Below are positions 43,268 to 51,630 of a DNA stretch of 64,000 nucleotides, piece after piece (the first letter of the stretch is position 1; every line of letters begins with the position of its first letter). The notes beneath the pieces are model-generated. The model was given only the letters and a program-made list of their open reading frames with translations. It did no database searches and had not been told where the DNA came from. Origin of the DNA: Burkholderia sp. WSM2230 (GTDB taxonomy: Bacteria; Pseudomonadota; Gammaproteobacteria; Burkholderiales; Burkholderiaceae); NCBI RefSeq assembly GCF_000472445.1, contig NZ_AXAJ01000019.1:44782-108781 (forward strand). The letters are read 5' to 3'. The position numbers and the translations under genes are program-made.

Positions 43268-44464
43268 ATGAATCTGGACTATTCCCCCGCTGAAAAGGCG
43301 TTCCGCGCCGAGATCCGCGCCTGGCTCGAAGCCAATCTGCCTCGCGAACTGAGCGAGAAGGTGCTCAATCACAAGCGTTTGAACCGCGAAGACTTCGCAA
43401 GCTGGCACAAGCTGCTGGGCACACGCGGCTGGTCGGCTGTGGCGTGGCCAAAAGAATACGGCGGTCCCGGTTGGGACGCGACCCAGCGTCATATCTGGGA
43501 CGAAGAGTGCGCGCGTGTCGGCGCGCCTACAGTGTTGCCGTTCGGCGTGTCGATGGTGGCGCCGGTCATCATGAAGTACGGCAACGAGGCGCAGAAACGC
43601 TACTACCTGCCGCGCATTCTCGACGGTAGCGACTGGTGGTGCCAAGGTTATTCGGAGCCGGGCTCGGGTTCGGACCTCGCGTCGCTGCGCACGCGCGCCG
43701 AGCGGGTAGGCGATCATTACGTGGTCAATGGTCAGAAAACGTGGACCACACTCGGGCAGCACGCGGACATGATGTTCTGCCTCGTGCGTACGGACAGCGG
43801 CGCAAAGAAGCAGGAGGGAATTTCCTTTCTGCTCATCGACATGAAAACGCCGGGCATCACGGTTCGGCCGATCATCACGCTCGACGAGGACCATGAAGTC
43901 AACGAGGTCTTCTTTGAAGACGTGAAAGTGCCCGTCGAGAACCTGGTCGGCGAAGAAAACCGCGGCTGGACCTATGCCAAATATCTGCTCGGACACGAGC
44001 GCACCGGCATTGCACGCGTCGCGCAGTCAAAGCGCGAGCTTGTCTTTCTTAAGCGACTTGCGCTCGATCAGAGAAAGGGCGGAAAACCGCTTTTGCGCGA
44101 TCCCGTGTTCGCTGCGAAAGTCGCGAATCTGGAAATCGAACTCATGGCGCTCGAAGTCACCGTGCAGCGCGTGGTCGCCAACGAAGCAGGTGGACGCGGA
44201 CCGGGACCCGAGGCCTCGATGCTGAAGATCAAAGGCACCGAGGTGCAACAGGCGTTGACCGAACTTATGTTCGAAGCCATCGGGCCGCTAGCCGCGCCGT
44301 TCGACGTGCCGTTCCTCGAAGGCGAGCGCGAACACAGTCTGGCGGAAGACGACGATGCCGCGCCGTTGGCCGCGTACTACTTCAACTTCCGCAAGACGTC
44401 GATTTACGGCGGCTCAAACGAAATTCAAAAGAACATCATCGCGCAGATGATTCTTGGACTTTGA
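43268..44464 (+). CDS. Acyl-CoA dehydrogenase, PimC-like large subunit
   Basis: FAD-dependent dehydrogenase of 398 aa forming the trans-2 double bond of acyl-CoA. ACAD signatures are WCQGYSEPGSGSDLASLRTRA (adjoining parts) and RKTSIYGGSNEIQKNIIAQM at the C-terminus. It resembles the large subunit of pimeloyl-CoA dehydrogenase. The next gene is a shorter ACAD that looks like the small subunit, so the active enzyme may be an alpha2beta2 complex. The small-subunit ATG lies eight bases beyond the stop region. Substrate is unknown. Confidence 0.9.
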   Translation: MNLDYSPAEKAFRAEIRAWLEANLPRELSEKVLNHKRLNREDFASWHKLLGTRGWSAVAWPKEYGGPGWDATQRHIWDEECARVGAPTVLPFGVSMVAPVIMKYGNEAQKRYYLPRILDGSDWWCQGYSEPGSGSDLASLRTRAERVGDHYVVNGQKTWTTLGQHADMMFCLVRTDSGAKKQEGISFLLIDMKTPGITVRPIITLDEDHEVNEVFFEDVKVPVENLVGEENRGWTYAKYLLGHERTGIARVAQSKRELVFLKRLALDQRKGGKPLLRDPVFAAKVANLEIELMALEVTVQRVVANEAGGRGPGPEASMLKIKGTEVQQALTELMFEAIGPLAAPFDVPFLEGEREHSLAEDDDAAPLAAYYFNFRKTSIYGGSNEIQKNIIAQMILGL

Positions 44465-44474
44465 GGAGCGGCGC

Positions 44475-45602
44475 ATGGACTTCACTTTCAACGACGAGCA
44501 ACAGCAGTTCGCCGACGCGCTGCGCCGCTATCTGGACAAGAGCTACGGCTTCGAAGCACGCCAGGCGATCGTGCGGTCGGACACCGGTGTGTCGGAAGCT
44601 CACTGGGCAGCATTCACGGAATTGGGCCTGACGGCATTGCCGGTACCGGAAGCTCACGGCGGTTTCAACGGTGGGCCGGTTGACATGCTGGTCGTCATGC
44701 AGGAGCTCGGCCGTGCTTTGGTAGTCGAGCCGTATTGGGCGACCGCGGTGAGCATCGAGGCAGTGCGCCTTGCCGGCACCGGGATCGGCGAAGACGCAGC
44801 GCTGCTCGAGCGCGCAGCTCAGGGCGAGATCAAGCTCGCGTTCGCTTTTCACGAGCCGCATGCGCGTTACGATCTGTTCGCCGTCGCAACCACCGCAAGC
44901 GGAGAAGGCGAACAGCAGACGCTTAGCGGCAAGAAGTCGGTGGTGCTGCACGGCGCTCAGGCGCACTACTGGATCGTTCCCGCGCGCGCCAACGGCGAGA
45001 TTGCACTATTCGTCGTCGCGCGCGAGGCCGCAGGCGTAAAGTTCACCGAATACCGCACTATCGACGGCCAACGCGCCGCTACGCTGGAGTTCGACAATAC
45101 GCCGGCACGCCGGTTGAGCGGCTCGCATTCGGGCGCTGCGGCACTTGAGCACATTGCGGACTACGCGACGCTACTGTTGTGCGCGGAAGCGATCGGCGCC
45201 CTCGACGCATTGAACACAGCCACCGTCGACTACACTAAAACGCGCCAGCAGTTCGGTCAGCCCATCGCGCGGTTTCAGGTATTGCAGCACCGCATGGTCG
45301 AGATGCTGATTCACGCTGAGCAGGCGCGCTCCATCACTTACCTCGCCGCCATGCGCTATTCGAGCGAAGACGCCGATGAGCGCCGCCGCGCAATCTCCGC
45401 AGCCAAGGTGCGCGTGGGGCAAGCCGCGCGTTTCGTCGGCCAGCAGGCGGTCCAGTTGCACGGCGGCATGGGCGTCACGAACGAGGTCGCGGCCGCGCAT
45501 CTCTTCAAACGTCTCGCCATGATCGAAACGACCTTGGGCGATGTCGATCATCACCTCGCGCGGTTTGCCGCGCTGCCCGGGTTTGTCAGCACCGAAGTCT
45601 GA
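44475..45602 (+). CDS. Acyl-CoA dehydrogenase, PimD-like small subunit
   Basis: Second ACAD of 375 aa, more divergent. The N-terminal domain starts MDFTFNDEQQQFADALRRYL. The central part lacks the usual EPxxGSD motif (it reads FAFHEPHARYDLFAV), while the C-terminal part keeps TRQQFGQPIARFQVLQHRM and QLHGGMGVTNE. The pattern fits a non-catalytic or partner subunit of a heteromeric dehydrogenase with the preceding gene. GAGGAG precedes the ATG at 44475. Confidence 0.88.
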   Translation: MDFTFNDEQQQFADALRRYLDKSYGFEARQAIVRSDTGVSEAHWAAFTELGLTALPVPEAHGGFNGGPVDMLVVMQELGRALVVEPYWATAVSIEAVRLAGTGIGEDAALLERAAQGEIKLAFAFHEPHARYDLFAVATTASGEGEQQTLSGKKSVVLHGAQAHYWIVPARANGEIALFVVAREAAGVKFTEYRTIDGQRAATLEFDNTPARRLSGSHSGAAALEHIADYATLLLCAEAIGALDALNTATVDYTKTRQQFGQPIARFQVLQHRMVEMLIHAEQARSITYLAAMRYSSEDADERRRAISAAKVRVGQAARFVGQQAVQLHGGMGVTNEVAAAHLFKRLAMIETTLGDVDHHLARFAALPGFVSTEV

Positions 45603-45637
45603 TTGGCCGATTGAATCGATAGCAAGGAGATAACGAG

Positions 45638-46096
45638 ATGGGTCTGAGTTACGAGGACATGACGGTCGGCTCCACGACTGAAATCGGCAAGCACACGTTC
45701 ACGCGCGAGGAGATCGTCGAGTTTGCGGAGAAATTCGACCCGCAGCCTTTTCATGTCGACGAGGCCGCGGCTGAGCATTCCCCGTTTCGCGGATTGGTGG
45801 CGAGCGGCTGGCATACCTGCTCTGTCATGATGGGCATGCTGGTGCGCAACGCGTTGGCGGGCTCGACGTCGATGGGGTCGCCCGGCATCGACGAAATACG
45901 CTGGCTGAAGCCGGTGCGTGTCGGCGATACGATCACCATGACGAATTCGGTGCTCGACAAGCGCATTTCGGAGAGCAAACCGGACCGCGGCATTGTGTCG
46001 ACGCAATGGGCCGGCATTAATCAGCATGGCGAGACGGTAATCACCGTGCGCTCAAAAGGCCTGTTCGGCTTGCGCAATCCGGGCGCTGCCTCATGA
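45638..46096 (+). CDS. MaoC-family enoyl-CoA hydratase
   Basis: Single hot-dog-fold hydratase of 152 aa, probably acting on the enoyl-CoA made by the dehydrogenases upstream. The catalytic region FAEKFDPQPFHVDEAAA (about 30-46) supplies Asp and His, followed by GLVASGWHTCSVMMG. It overlaps the next MaoC gene by four bases (ATGA), suggesting a two-subunit hydratase. Confidence 0.9.
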   Translation: MGLSYEDMTVGSTTEIGKHTFTREEIVEFAEKFDPQPFHVDEAAAEHSPFRGLVASGWHTCSVMMGMLVRNALAGSTSMGSPGIDEIRWLKPVRVGDTITMTNSVLDKRISESKPDRGIVSTQWAGINQHGETVITVRSKGLFGLRNPGAAS

Positions 46097-46572
46097 CTAC
46101 GGGGAACGCGTCGACGCCTGCTGCGTTTCGCGATGGAGCGGCGTTGCGTGCGCTCGTCGGCGGGCCGCCGCTTGTCAGCGAGTGGGTGACGGTAGATCAG
46201 CCAAGCGTCGATCGTTTCGCCGAAGCGACAGGCGACCAGCAATGGATCCACGTCGACCCCGAGCGAGCGCGACTCGAGTCGCCATTCGGCGGTGCTATCG
46301 CGCACGGCTTTCTGACGCTTTCCCTGATTCCTGCGCTGCTGCAACAAACCGTGCGCGTCGAGCAACGCATGGCTGTCAATTATGGGCTGAATCGCGTGCG
46401 GTTCACGTCGCCGGTATTGGTGGGTTCGCAATTGCGCGCACAGTTCGCGGTCGCGTCCGTCGTCGATGTAGACAATGCGGGCGTGCAAGTGGTGTGGAAC
46501 GTCACGTTGGAGCGGCAGGGTGATGGCCGGCCAGTGTGCGTCGCCGAGTTCATCACGCGCCATTATTTCTGA
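46093..46572 (+). CDS. MaoC-family dehydratase (NodN-like)
   Basis: Second hot-dog protein of 159 aa with a canonical catalytic segment: RFAEATGDQQWIHVDPERA, then FGGAIAHGFLTLSLIP. The start overlaps the stop of the previous MaoC gene, so translation is coupled. It is the last gene of the plus-strand acyl-CoA operon and converges on the GST gene at 46772. The 199-base gap between them is C-rich on the plus strand and shows no clear hairpin. Confidence 0.92.
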   Translation: MTTGNASTPAAFRDGAALRALVGGPPLVSEWVTVDQPSVDRFAEATGDQQWIHVDPERARLESPFGGAIAHGFLTLSLIPALLQQTVRVEQRMAVNYGLNRVRFTSPVLVGSQLRAQFAVASVVDVDNAGVQVVWNVTLERQGDGRPVCVAEFITRHYF

Positions 46573-46771
46573 CGCTTGACGCGCTGCTTTCCCAAGCACA
46601 CGGCGCATGCGGCATGCAAGCCGTCACCCGCCTGTGTGTGCGAAAGTAACTGGCACCCGCGCCCACCACCCGCACCCCGCGCGCCGCGCACATGGCAACC
46701 CGCCGCAGCGACACCCGGCGCAAACACCCGCGCCAAACCCGCCGCGACGCCCGGCAGCAATACGCGGCGCT

Positions 46772-47473
46772 CTAATGTTTCGCGTACTGCGTCGCGCCGA
46801 ACAGCATTTCCTTGGCCTTGTCGTCCATCAGCGGCTTGCGAGCGGAGGCCAGGACTTCGACGCCGCGCATCACCGCTGGGCGCGCGGCGATTTCCTCATG
46901 CCATCGCTTCACGTTCGGAAACGCGTCGAGTTCAACGCCCTGGTTTTGCCACGAACGCGTCCATGGAAATGACGCAATGTCGGCAATCGTGTAGTCGTTT
47001 CCGGCGAGGTACTGTGTCTTGCCGAGTTGTTTGTCCATCACGCCATACAGGCGCCGCGTTTCGTTCGTGTAGCGGTTGATCGCGTACTCGATCGGCTCCG
47101 GCGCGTAAATGCGGAAGTGGTGCGTTTGCCCGAGCATGGGGCCGAGACCGCCCATCTGAAACATCAGCCATTGCAGCACGGAATAGCGGGCAGCCGGGTC
47201 GGCCGGCAGAAAGCGGCCGGTCTTCTCGGCGAGGTAAATCAGTATCGCGCCGGATTCGAACAACGCGAACGGTTTGCCATCTGCGCTGCGCGGACCCTCC
47301 GAATCGGTGATGGCCGGAATCTTGTTATTCGGACTGATGTCGAGAAATTCGGCTTTGAACTGATCGCCGGCGCCGATGTCGACTGCATGCACGGTGTACT
47401 CGAGACCGGTCTCCTCGAGCATGATATGAACCTTGTGGCCGTTAGGCGTTGCCCAGCTATAGATGTCGATCAT
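46772..47473 (-). CDS. Glutathione S-transferase (YfcG/YghU-like)
   Basis: Cytosolic GST of 233 aa. The thioredoxin-like N-terminal domain starts MIDIYSWATPNGHKVHIMLE; the Asn in this segment is typical of Nu-class YfcG-type enzymes, which act as disulfide reductases. NNKIPAITD carries the cis-Pro and LFESGAILIYLAEKTG binds glutathione. The ATG at 47473 has AAGGAG about 10 bases upstream. It is the distal gene of the minus-strand acyl-CoA cluster, 162 bases after the dehydrogenase gene, so it may be separately transcribed. Confidence 0.9.
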   Translation of the reverse strand: MIDIYSWATPNGHKVHIMLEETGLEYTVHAVDIGAGDQFKAEFLDISPNNKIPAITDSEGPRSADGKPFALFESGAILIYLAEKTGRFLPADPAARYSVLQWLMFQMGGLGPMLGQTHHFRIYAPEPIEYAINRYTNETRRLYGVMDKQLGKTQYLAGNDYTIADIASFPWTRSWQNQGVELDAFPNVKRWHEEIAARPAVMRGVEVLASARKPLMDDKAKEMLFGATQYAKH

Positions 47474-47635
47474 CCTTGCTCGCTCCTTTTGTTCGTGACA
47501 GCGGCGCCACGGTGGGCGCCGCGCTTTGCGAAAATTAGAGCATAGATCGCGCGATGTTGCTGGCGACACCTCGGGCACGGCCACGCAAAACGCGCCGCCA
47601 ACAAGGCATCAACAAAACGCCACTGAAGCAGCGCG

Positions 47636-48895
47636 TCAAACCCGCGTGACCGGCGTCTCCACACGAGCCGCCGCGCCCGGATCGATGTAGCGCGCGAGTT
47701 CCAGTTTCGCGATCGCGTTGCGATGCACTTCGTCCGGACCGTCGGCGAAGCGCAGCGTCCGTGCCGATGCATAGGCGTACGCGAGCGGGAAGTCGTCGCT
47801 GACGCCGCCGCCGCCGTGCGCCTGGATTGCCCAGTCGATCACCTGACACGCCATGTTGGGCGCGACGACCTTGATCATCGCGATCTCGCCGCGCGCGGCC
47901 TTGTTGCCGACCGTGTCCATCATGTACGCGGTTTTCAGCGTGAGCAACCGCGACTGTTCGATCATGCAGCGTGCCTCGGCAATGCGCTCCTGCGTGACGC
48001 CTTGCGTCGCTACGGGCTTGCCGAAGGCGACGCGTTGCAACGACCGTTTGCACATCAATTCGAGCGCGCGCTCGGCAAGACCGATCAGACGCATGCAATG
48101 ATGGATGCGTCCCGGTCCCAGACGACCTTGCGCAATCTCGAAGCCGCGGCCTTCGCCAAGCAGCATGTTGGTCGCCGGCACGCGAACGTTGTCGAGCGTG
48201 ATTTCCATGTGGCCATGCGGCGCGTCGTCATAACCGAAAACGGAAAGAGGGCGGTGCACGGTGATGCCGGTGGCGTCCGCGGGAACCAGGATCATCGACT
48301 GCTGTTGATGGCGCGGCGCGTCGGGATCGGTCTTGCCCATCACGATATAGATCTTGCAGCGCGGATCGCCCGCGCCGGACGACCACCACTTGTGACCGTT
48401 GATCACGTAGTAGTCGCCGTCGCGCACGATGCTGGTCTGGATATTGGTGGCATCCGACGAAGCGACTTCAGGCTCCGTCATCAGGAATGCCGAGCGAATG
48501 TGCCCTTGCAGAAGCGGTTCAAGCCATTCGCGCTTGTTCTCCTCGCTGCCGTAGCGCTCGATCGTTTCCATGTTGCCGGTGTCGGGCGCATTGCAATTGA
48601 ACACCTCGGGCGCCCACGGCACGCGTCCCATGATTTCGCACAGCGGCGCGTATTCGAGGTTCGTCAGCCCGGCGCCGCGCACCGAATCGGGCAAGAACAG
48701 ATTCCAGAGCCCTGCATCGCGCGCTTTCTGCTTGAGCGTTTCGATGAGCTCCGTCGGCTGCCATGCGTTGCCGTCCTGCCGGTTTCGCGCGATTTCCGCG
48801 TAAAACGCGTGCTCATTCGGATAAATGTGCTCGTCGAAAAAGGCGAGCAGTTTTTCGCGCAGCGCCTGAACCTTCGGTGTGTAATCGAAATTCAT
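47636..48895 (-). CDS. Acyl-CoA dehydrogenase (ACAD10/11-like)
   Basis: FAD enzyme of 419 aa. LMTEPEVASSDATNIQTSIV is the central ACAD motif, and RFADGPDEVHRNAIAKLEL is the C-terminal signature seen in ACAD10/ACAD11-type enzymes. The gene lies 92 bases after an APH-like kinase gene; the same two domains are fused in ACAD10 and ACAD11. In that system a kinase phosphorylates the 4-hydroxyl of 4-hydroxyacyl-CoA and the dehydrogenase-like unit removes phosphate. The specific substrate here is inferred. Confidence 0.9.
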   Translation of the reverse strand: MNFDYTPKVQALREKLLAFFDEHIYPNEHAFYAEIARNRQDGNAWQPTELIETLKQKARDAGLWNLFLPDSVRGAGLTNLEYAPLCEIMGRVPWAPEVFNCNAPDTGNMETIERYGSEENKREWLEPLLQGHIRSAFLMTEPEVASSDATNIQTSIVRDGDYYVINGHKWWSSGAGDPRCKIYIVMGKTDPDAPRHQQQSMILVPADATGITVHRPLSVFGYDDAPHGHMEITLDNVRVPATNMLLGEGRGFEIAQGRLGPGRIHHCMRLIGLAERALELMCKRSLQRVAFGKPVATQGVTQERIAEARCMIEQSRLLTLKTAYMMDTVGNKAARGEIAMIKVVAPNMACQVIDWAIQAHGGGGVSDDFPLAYAYASARTLRFADGPDEVHRNAIAKLELARYIDPGAAARVETPVTRV

Positions 48896-48987
48896 CTATG
48901 ACCTCATGGATAACGGACGACATTCAAGGTGCGCGCTGCCGAAAGCACGCACGCGTGTCTGATGCGGCGAGGCGCAGTCTGCTGTAC

Positions 48988-50094
48988 TCAGCGCACTTTC
49001 TGCGCGTAGCGCCAGGCCAGTTCGGCCATCGGCCGCGCGCGTCGGCCGGCATCCAGCGCCTGAGCGCTGGCCGCTGTGCCGTCGGCGACACGCTTCATGA
49101 TTCCCTGCAGAATCGCAGCAATGCGAAACATGTTGTATGCCAGGTAGAAATTCCAGTCGCCGCGAATCTCGAAACCGGTGCGCTTGCAATAGCGCTCCAC
49201 GTATTGCTGCTCGTCGGGTATGCCGAGCGCCGTCCAGTCCAGACCGGCAATACCGCGGAACTGCGCGGGATCGACGTGCCACGCCATGCAGTGATACGCG
49301 AAATCCGCGAGCGGATCGCCAAGCGTCGACAATTCCCAGTCGAGCACCGCAAGCACTTTGGGTTGGTCGGGATGGAAGATCAGGTTGTCGAGCCGGAAGT
49401 CCCCATGCACGATCGACACGCGCTCGCCGGATTCGGCCGGCATATGCTGCGGCAGCCATTCGATCAGGCGCTGCATGGCCTCGATCGGTTCGGTTTCGGA
49501 CGCAAGGTACTGTTTGCTCCAACGGCCGATTTGACGCGCGAAATAGTTGCCCGGCTTGCCATAGTCGGAAAGACCCACGCTCACCGGGTCGACGCTGTGC
49601 AGCGCGGCGATTACGCGATTCATTTCGTCGTAGATCGCGGCTCGTTCATCGGCGCTCATGCCGGGCAGCGACGGGTCCCACAGCACGCGGCCCTCGACGA
49701 ACTCCATCACATAGAAGGCGCGGCCGATCACGCTTTCGTCCTCGCATGACGCGAGCATCCTGGCGACCGGCACGTCGGTGCCGGCGAGCGCATGCATCAC
49801 GCGGTATTCACGTTCGACGGCATGCGCGGACGGCAACAACTTCGACGCCGGCCCAGGCTTTGCGCGCATCACGTACGCACCCGACGGTGTGACCAGTTTG
49901 AACGTGGGATTGGACTGACCGCCGGCGAACTGCTCGACCGTGAGCGGCCCTGAAAAACCGTCGACATGCTGGGTCAGCCACGCGGCAAGCGCTTTGTCGT
50001 CAAAGCGTTGACGCTCGTTGACGGGGCGCGTGCCCTCGAACGCTGAGTAATCCGCCTGCTGTTTCGGCTCGCCGCTTTGTGACGCTTGCACCAT
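48988..50094 (-). CDS. APH-family phosphotransferase, probable 4-hydroxyacyl-CoA kinase partner
   Basis: Kinase of 368 aa with the aminoglycoside-phosphotransferase/choline-kinase fold. An N-terminal nucleotide region (EQFAGGQSNPTFKLVTPSG) is followed by the catalytic loop VHGDFRLDNLIFH (HGDxxxxN) and the metal site AVLDWELSTLGDPLADFAYH. Such proteins beside ACAD genes match LvaA of levulinate catabolism and the kinase half of ACAD10/11; antibiotic resistance is unlikely. GGAGGAG precedes the ATG, and the histidine phosphatase gene ends 20 bases upstream. Confidence 0.9.
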   Translation of the reverse strand: MVQASQSGEPKQQADYSAFEGTRPVNERQRFDDKALAAWLTQHVDGFSGPLTVEQFAGGQSNPTFKLVTPSGAYVMRAKPGPASKLLPSAHAVEREYRVMHALAGTDVPVARMLASCEDESVIGRAFYVMEFVEGRVLWDPSLPGMSADERAAIYDEMNRVIAALHSVDPVSVGLSDYGKPGNYFARQIGRWSKQYLASETEPIEAMQRLIEWLPQHMPAESGERVSIVHGDFRLDNLIFHPDQPKVLAVLDWELSTLGDPLADFAYHCMAWHVDPAQFRGIAGLDWTALGIPDEQQYVERYCKRTGFEIRGDWNFYLAYNMFRIAAILQGIMKRVADGTAASAQALDAGRRARPMAELAWRYAQKVR

Positions 50095-50114
50095 GTGTCT
50101 CCTCCAGTTCGGGT

Positions 50115-50831
50115 TCAGCTACGCGTATATTGGATGAACTGTGCGTAGAGAATTTCCATCGTCGTATTGCGAATGTCGCGATGCAGCGGCGACGGCGGCG
50201 AATAGTTGATCGCGCGCAGCACCCAGTCGCGTGGTGCGGAGCCGACGTCGAGCGCGTTGATGCAGCCGGTGGCCTGCGCGAGATGGCCGAAGAAAGTGCG
50301 TCCGCCGGCGGTGAGCGCATGCGACAGAATCGCGCGATTCACGCCGCCGTGCAGCACCAGCAGCGCCGTGTCCCACGAGCTGTCCTCGCGCAATGCGGCC
50401 ACGGCGGGCAACACTCGATCGAACAGCTCGCCGATCGTCTCGCCGTCAAGAAAGCGCGTGCTTTCCGGCACGATGCCGTCGAACACGCCGAGAAACGCGG
50501 CTTCGAGATCTTGCAGCGGAATTTGCCGCAGCTTGCCGCCGCGAATCTCCTGCCATGCGGGCTCGATCTCCAGTTCGATGTGCTGGCCCGTCTCGGCCAG
50601 CACGCGCCGTGCGGTTTCGACCGTGCGCGGCAATCCACTCACGATCACTCGATCAAAGCGAACCTGCTGCCCGGCAAACACCCGGCCCGCCGCGCTTGCC
50701 TGCTCACGGCCGTTGGCGTTCAAAGGGACGGTTTCCGGGTCGATGGTGCGGCCGGAGTCGTCGAAGTACGTCACGTCGCCGTGGCGCATCAGGAAAATGC
50801 GGCGACGCTTGGGTAGCTGATAGGCTGGCAT
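50115..50831 (-). CDS. Histidine phosphatase superfamily protein
   Basis: Phosphoglycerate-mutase-like phosphatase of 238 aa. The catalytic RHG lies in IFLMRHGDVTYF near residue 16. A second basic residue is in VSGLPRTVETARRV, and the distal catalytic His is in LLVLHGGVNRAILSH. It sits between an enoyl-CoA hydratase (10-base gap) and the APH-type kinase (20-base gap) in one operon. Its substrate is unknown; being next to a kinase that may form phospho-acyl-CoA makes it of interest. Confidence 0.88.
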   Translation of the reverse strand: MPAYQLPKRRRIFLMRHGDVTYFDDSGRTIDPETVPLNANGREQASAAGRVFAGQQVRFDRVIVSGLPRTVETARRVLAETGQHIELEIEPAWQEIRGGKLRQIPLQDLEAAFLGVFDGIVPESTRFLDGETIGELFDRVLPAVAALREDSSWDTALLVLHGGVNRAILSHALTAGGRTFFGHLAQATGCINALDVGSAPRDWVLRAINYSPPSPLHRDIRNTTMEILYAQFIQYTRS

Positions 50832-50841
50832 GTTGCTTCGC

Positions 50842-51630
50842 TCACTTGTAGACGGGCGCGCGCTTCTCGAGGAAAGCGGAAATGCCTTCCAGCCCGTCTC
50901 GATGATGCAGCGAAGCGACGAAGTTATCGCGCTCAGCAACAAGGTGCGTGGAAAGCGGTTGCGTGCCGGCCGCGCAGACCAGGGTCTTGATGCGCGCCAC
51001 CGAATTAGGTGAGAGCTTGCCGAGTTCGTCGGCCCATGCGACAGCGGCGTCGCGAGCGGTGCCCGGCTTCGTCAGCTTGTTGACGACGCCCAGTTCATGC
51101 AAACGCGCCGCGCCGATCGGCTTGCCTTCGATCAGCACTTCCGTTGCCAGCTGGCGAGGCAGCGCCTGCGCGAGAAACCATGAGCCGCCGCCGTCCGGCG
51201 TGAGGCCGACGCGTGCATACGACATCACGAATTTGGCGTCTTCGGCCGCGACGATCAAATCGCATGCAAGCGCAAGCGAAAAGCCGGCGCCTGCTGCGGC
51301 GCCGTCGACGGCGGCAATCACCGGCTTCGACGAGAAGCGCAGCGCCGAGATCCATTCGGCCAGCAGATCGATGCTTTGCGCCTGCACGGAAGGATCTTTC
51401 GCGCGGTTTTCCAGCAGACGGTTCAGGTTGCCGCCCGCGCAAAAAAAGTTGTCCGCGCCCGCAATCACAACGGCGCGAATAGACGGATCGCGTTCCACCG
51501 AATCGAGCGCTTCGATCCCGGCTGCGTACATGTCGGGATGCAATGCGTTCCGCGCGCCCGGATTGGACAGCGTCAGGACGAGCGTCGATTCGCTTTCGGC
51601 CGGGCGCGAGGTGAGCAGTTCAGCGCTCAT
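50842..51630 (-). CDS. Enoyl-CoA hydratase/isomerase
   Basis: Crotonase-fold enzyme of 262 aa acting on enoyl-CoA. FFCAGGNLNRLL forms the oxyanion region and AAAGAGFSLALACDLIVAAE is the family signature. GLTPDGGGSWFL carries an Asp where mitochondrial hydratase has Glu, which is common in PaaG-type isomerases. Its start overlaps the stop of the 3-hydroxyacyl-CoA dehydrogenase gene by four bases. Hydratase versus isomerase activity is not settled. Confidence 0.92.
   Translation of the reverse strand: MSAELLTSRPAESESTLVLTLSNPGARNALHPDMYAAGIEALDSVERDPSIRAVVIAGADNFFCAGGNLNRLLENRAKDPSVQAQSIDLLAEWISALRFSSKPVIAAVDGAAAGAGFSLALACDLIVAAEDAKFVMSYARVGLTPDGGGSWFLAQALPRQLATEVLIEGKPIGAARLHELGVVNKLTKPGTARDAAVAWADELGKLSPNSVARIKTLVCAAGTQPLSTHLVAERDNFVASLHHRDGLEGISAFLEKRAPVYK

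Noticed and set aside
46573..46771. C-rich, strand-biased intergenic stretch considered as a gene
   Set aside because: Frames through it are low-complexity Pro/Arg/Ala without start signals; it is the gap between convergent genes.
48988..50094. APH-fold protein as an aminoglycoside resistance gene
   Set aside because: Sequence and operon context match the kinase partners of acyl-CoA dehydrogenases, not antibiotic phosphotransferases.
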